Shown here: piece after piece, positions 61,655 to 64,000 of the stretch
How the letters are laid out: each line of letters begins with the position of its first letter
Position numbering within the stretch: the stretch's first letter is position 1
Assembly: GCF_021130785.1 (NCBI RefSeq)
Contig: NC_060213.1
Location: 68,871,501 to 68,935,500 of the forward strand
DNA from: Homalodisca vitripennis
Lineage: Eukaryota > Arthropoda > Insecta > Hemiptera > Cicadellidae
DNA length: 64,000 bases
Direction of reading: 5' to 3'
Translations under genes and position numbers: made by a program
The notes under the pieces: generated by a model
The model's input: only the letters and a program-made list of their open reading frames with translations
The model's database searches: none
What the model was told of the DNA's origin: nothing

Positions 61655-61691
<37 letters not shown>
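61650..61691. repeat. (TA)n microsatellite, possibly another SINE tail
   Basis: The TA tract is followed by ATAAATGGCAATTAGC, which resembles the inverted SINE tail (ATAAATGGCAATAGCC), so this may be the end of a related element. Its body is not recognisable. Confidence 0.7.
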
Positions 61692-61694
<3 letters not shown>

Positions 61695-62689
61695 TACATT
61701 TTTATAAATGGCAATTAGCGCGAGTTGTTTGTAACTCGTACTGGTACGGAATTTACGAGTAAAATAGCTATTTTAGGAGGTTCTTCAGCCTTTTCTGAAT
61801 TCAGCAGTGGCCCATTTGGTACACAATCCCATATTTATGTAGGTTAGATGCAACACTACAATTACAACTTAATGGCACAAAACGACTCTAAATTAAATTT
61901 GAAACACACATCAATTTAAAAATGTATTAAACATCAAAGAATTTTACAATTTAATGTTATGTTTAAAATTAAGCATTTCAGAAATAATTTGAATTTTAAG
62001 ACACTTATACTGTATGCACTACATATGAGTCCAGGATACGTAGTATTTCACGTTTATACATTAAATTGTATTTTCTTCATTTGTATAAGTATGTTTATTT
62101 CAATTAACCACTATATAACTTATCTGTTGTCTGAATGGGAAATTAACCTAAATGGTACAAAAACCATCTAAAAGAACAAAACTGGATAAACAATAAACGA
62201 TCAGAGGGAACTCGACTGGTGAGCATAGAAAACAATATTGGCGACGTGTGGCTAACCAGCTTCAACCGCGCTTTTATAACAAACCACAATCAATCATTCA
62301 TTGTATGTGTGTTCAAATGTGTTTTTGTGAGTTTTATTTCGATTTGTGTCACGCCTATGAACTTCAAGACTATTTTCTGGATTCTTTGTCAACTGTAATT
62401 GACTGAGGCGAGTAATAACCCTGTTTATTATTAATTTGATTGTTTTTTAAAGTAATGTAATACAGCAATACTAATATTAATGACATTACTAATTAATATT
62501 ATTAAAGTAATTCACATTATGGCAGAAGTAGATTAAGAGAGAGTTTATTAAAAAGATGTGTTCGATAATAATAATGAATATATCTCTTGAAATGTAAAAA
62601 TATTTAATATGTTTTACCACCTTTATTAACAACGAGAGTGAGTAAACCAAAATGCTCATGAAGAAATCAAGAAACTATTGTTTTTTACC
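61692..62689. other. AT-rich DNA, no gene recognised
   Basis: A 70-codon frame at 61959-62171 is hydrophobic and low in complexity and resembles no known protein. Nothing else is seen. Confidence 0.45.
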
Positions 62690-64000
62690 TAATTCTAAAT
62701 AAGTTAAGAAGAAACTTCTCAAGTACAAGACAGGATTGTGATTGTACGGTTTATAAGAAATCAATCCAGCGAGCTAAAAAAGGATTTCTTGCCTAGAAAG
62801 TGACAGAATGTAAGGAGAGTATACCGTTGTGGAAATTTCTGAAAGAGAGTGAAATGTTTAATACGAGAAGAAATAACACCCTTCCTGGAATATTTAAAGC
62901 TAACTACTTAAATAACCATTTCGTTAAAATGGATTCATTATTTGTCACCAGAAAAAGAATGAATTAGTTTATATACTAAAGAAAGAGGAAATTGTTAAAT
63001 TATCTTTGTTTTTGGAACAGTATCTGAGAGAGGTAAAAGCAAAAATAAACATGATAAAATCCAGAGCAGTTGGTGTAGACGAACTGCTAAGAATTTGCTT
63101 TTAATAATCAAGTCAGTAAGGCCTTTTGCCATTGGTGCCATAACCTCTCTGATGAACGATTCCTTACTAAATGACAAGTTTCAAAGACAGGGAAAAGGTG
63201 TATTTTACCATCTTTCAAAAATCTCATAATCCTCGAATGTTTTTAAATTAAGGCTTATTTCAGTACTTCCAAAAATATCTAAATTACTTGAAAGATTTTT
63301 AATACGCCGGATAGTTCAATATATAAGAAAGATAGACTGCTCCCTACTTTACAGTAATGGGTTCAGGAAGTGTCATAGTACGTGCAATGCACTGGTGAAT
63401 AAGTTCGCGGACTTGTTTGGGGAGACGGACGGAGGCTAGTCGTGCTTCAATACTTGTAGTGTTTCGATTCCATAAGCCACACTTTCTTACTCGCAAAGCT
63501 GAAACATTTTGGGCTTCAGGAAAGTGAAGTCACTTAAGTCAGATCTTATTTAGAAAAAAGATGACAGATGACCAGGTTGGGCAGAGATGCATCATGTCCC
63601 CTTGCAAAGCCAAGGGTGATGCAACAGGAGAGTAACATGGGGCCAGTCGTCAACACCCTGTACACTGCTAATTTTGCTAGTTTCGTACATTAATTCAATA
63701 TTCATGCATATGCCGATGATTGCCAATTCCACTTTTCATACGGCTAGTCAAGCTCTTAACGAAAGTAATTCTGATCTTGGTAATAAAGGTGAATGGTCAT
63801 GGAGATACGGGCTCAGGTTGATATCTGAGAAGTGCACAGTACTCCATATTGCACCGCCTAATAATGTTTAGTTAATCATTGACGGAGATGTTCAAGTGCA
63901 ACTAACAGGTCAATTTATGAAAGTGACGAATACTGTCAAGAGTCTGGACGTTACACTTGATAGTAATCTCAATTTCTCTGATCATATTACCTATGTAAAT
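62690..64000 (+). mobile_element. heavily decayed Jockey-like LINE, continues past window
   Basis: Frames mix linker (SIQRAKKGFLA, PLWKFLKESEMFNTRR near 62760-62870), RT finger (ISVLPKIS-like near 63255, NGFRKCHSTCNALVNKF near 63357-63405), motif A remnants (CFDSISHTFLLAKLKHFGL near 63462-63520), the catalytic IHAYADDCQFH (63699-63731) and thumb SLDVTLDSNLNFSDHI (63941-63985). Many stops and frame changes show it is long dead. It differs clearly from the other LINEs in the window. Confidence 0.75.

Overview
This window is an AT-rich, gene-poor stretch of an animal nuclear genome, most likely an insect. The evidence is spliced-gene architecture with a TATA box and an arthropod-type TCAGTT initiator, and a dense load of arthropod-type transposons: an R1-clade LINE, several Jockey/CR1-like LINEs, a DD41D mariner relative, a piggyBac-like element, a Mutator-like element and a tRNA-headed SINE with a (TA)n tail. 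I cannot fix the order, although a hemipteran would fit. I see no bacterial operon, CRISPR array or rRNA.

Layout. 1-3604 is the 3' part of a dead R1-clade LINE. 4825-9600, 13801-29833 and 31211-46550 are three tandem copies (A, B, C) of one genomic segment. A is partial and clearly older; B and C are near-identical with a period of about 17 kb. The junctions A/B (9727-11851) and B/C (29827-31205) hold the same minus-strand LINE. Copy C ends exactly where copy B enters that LINE, so the array probably grew by unequal exchange. The copies differ by private insertions: a DD41D mariner in A, a tRNA-SINE and two local tandem duplications in B, and a piggyBac-like element in C. After C comes a plus-strand LINE (46551-51185) split by a Mutator-like element (47630-49104). 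51186-62689 is mostly featureless AT-rich DNA with a 21-bp minisatellite and SINE fragments. 62690-64000 is another decayed LINE that runs off the window.

The one convincing host-type gene lies in B and C. It is a small secreted-peptide gene with a TATA/Inr promoter, a short non-coding 5' exon, an intron of about 2.7 kb, and an exon encoding a signal peptide plus a short mature segment ending before a donor site. The first 87 coding bases are identical in B and C. The next ~50 bases, which encode the mature peptide, are almost unrecognisable between copies, and the following few hundred bases of intron are also non-homologous, while DNA on both sides differs only by scattered bases. Copy C carries a GGRKR amidation/cleavage-like site that B lacks, and C has lost the 5' exon donor GT. 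This hypervariable tandem secreted-peptide locus is the most promising candidate for something undescribed. Its 3' exons are not established, and its function (antimicrobial, salivary or signalling peptide) is inference only.
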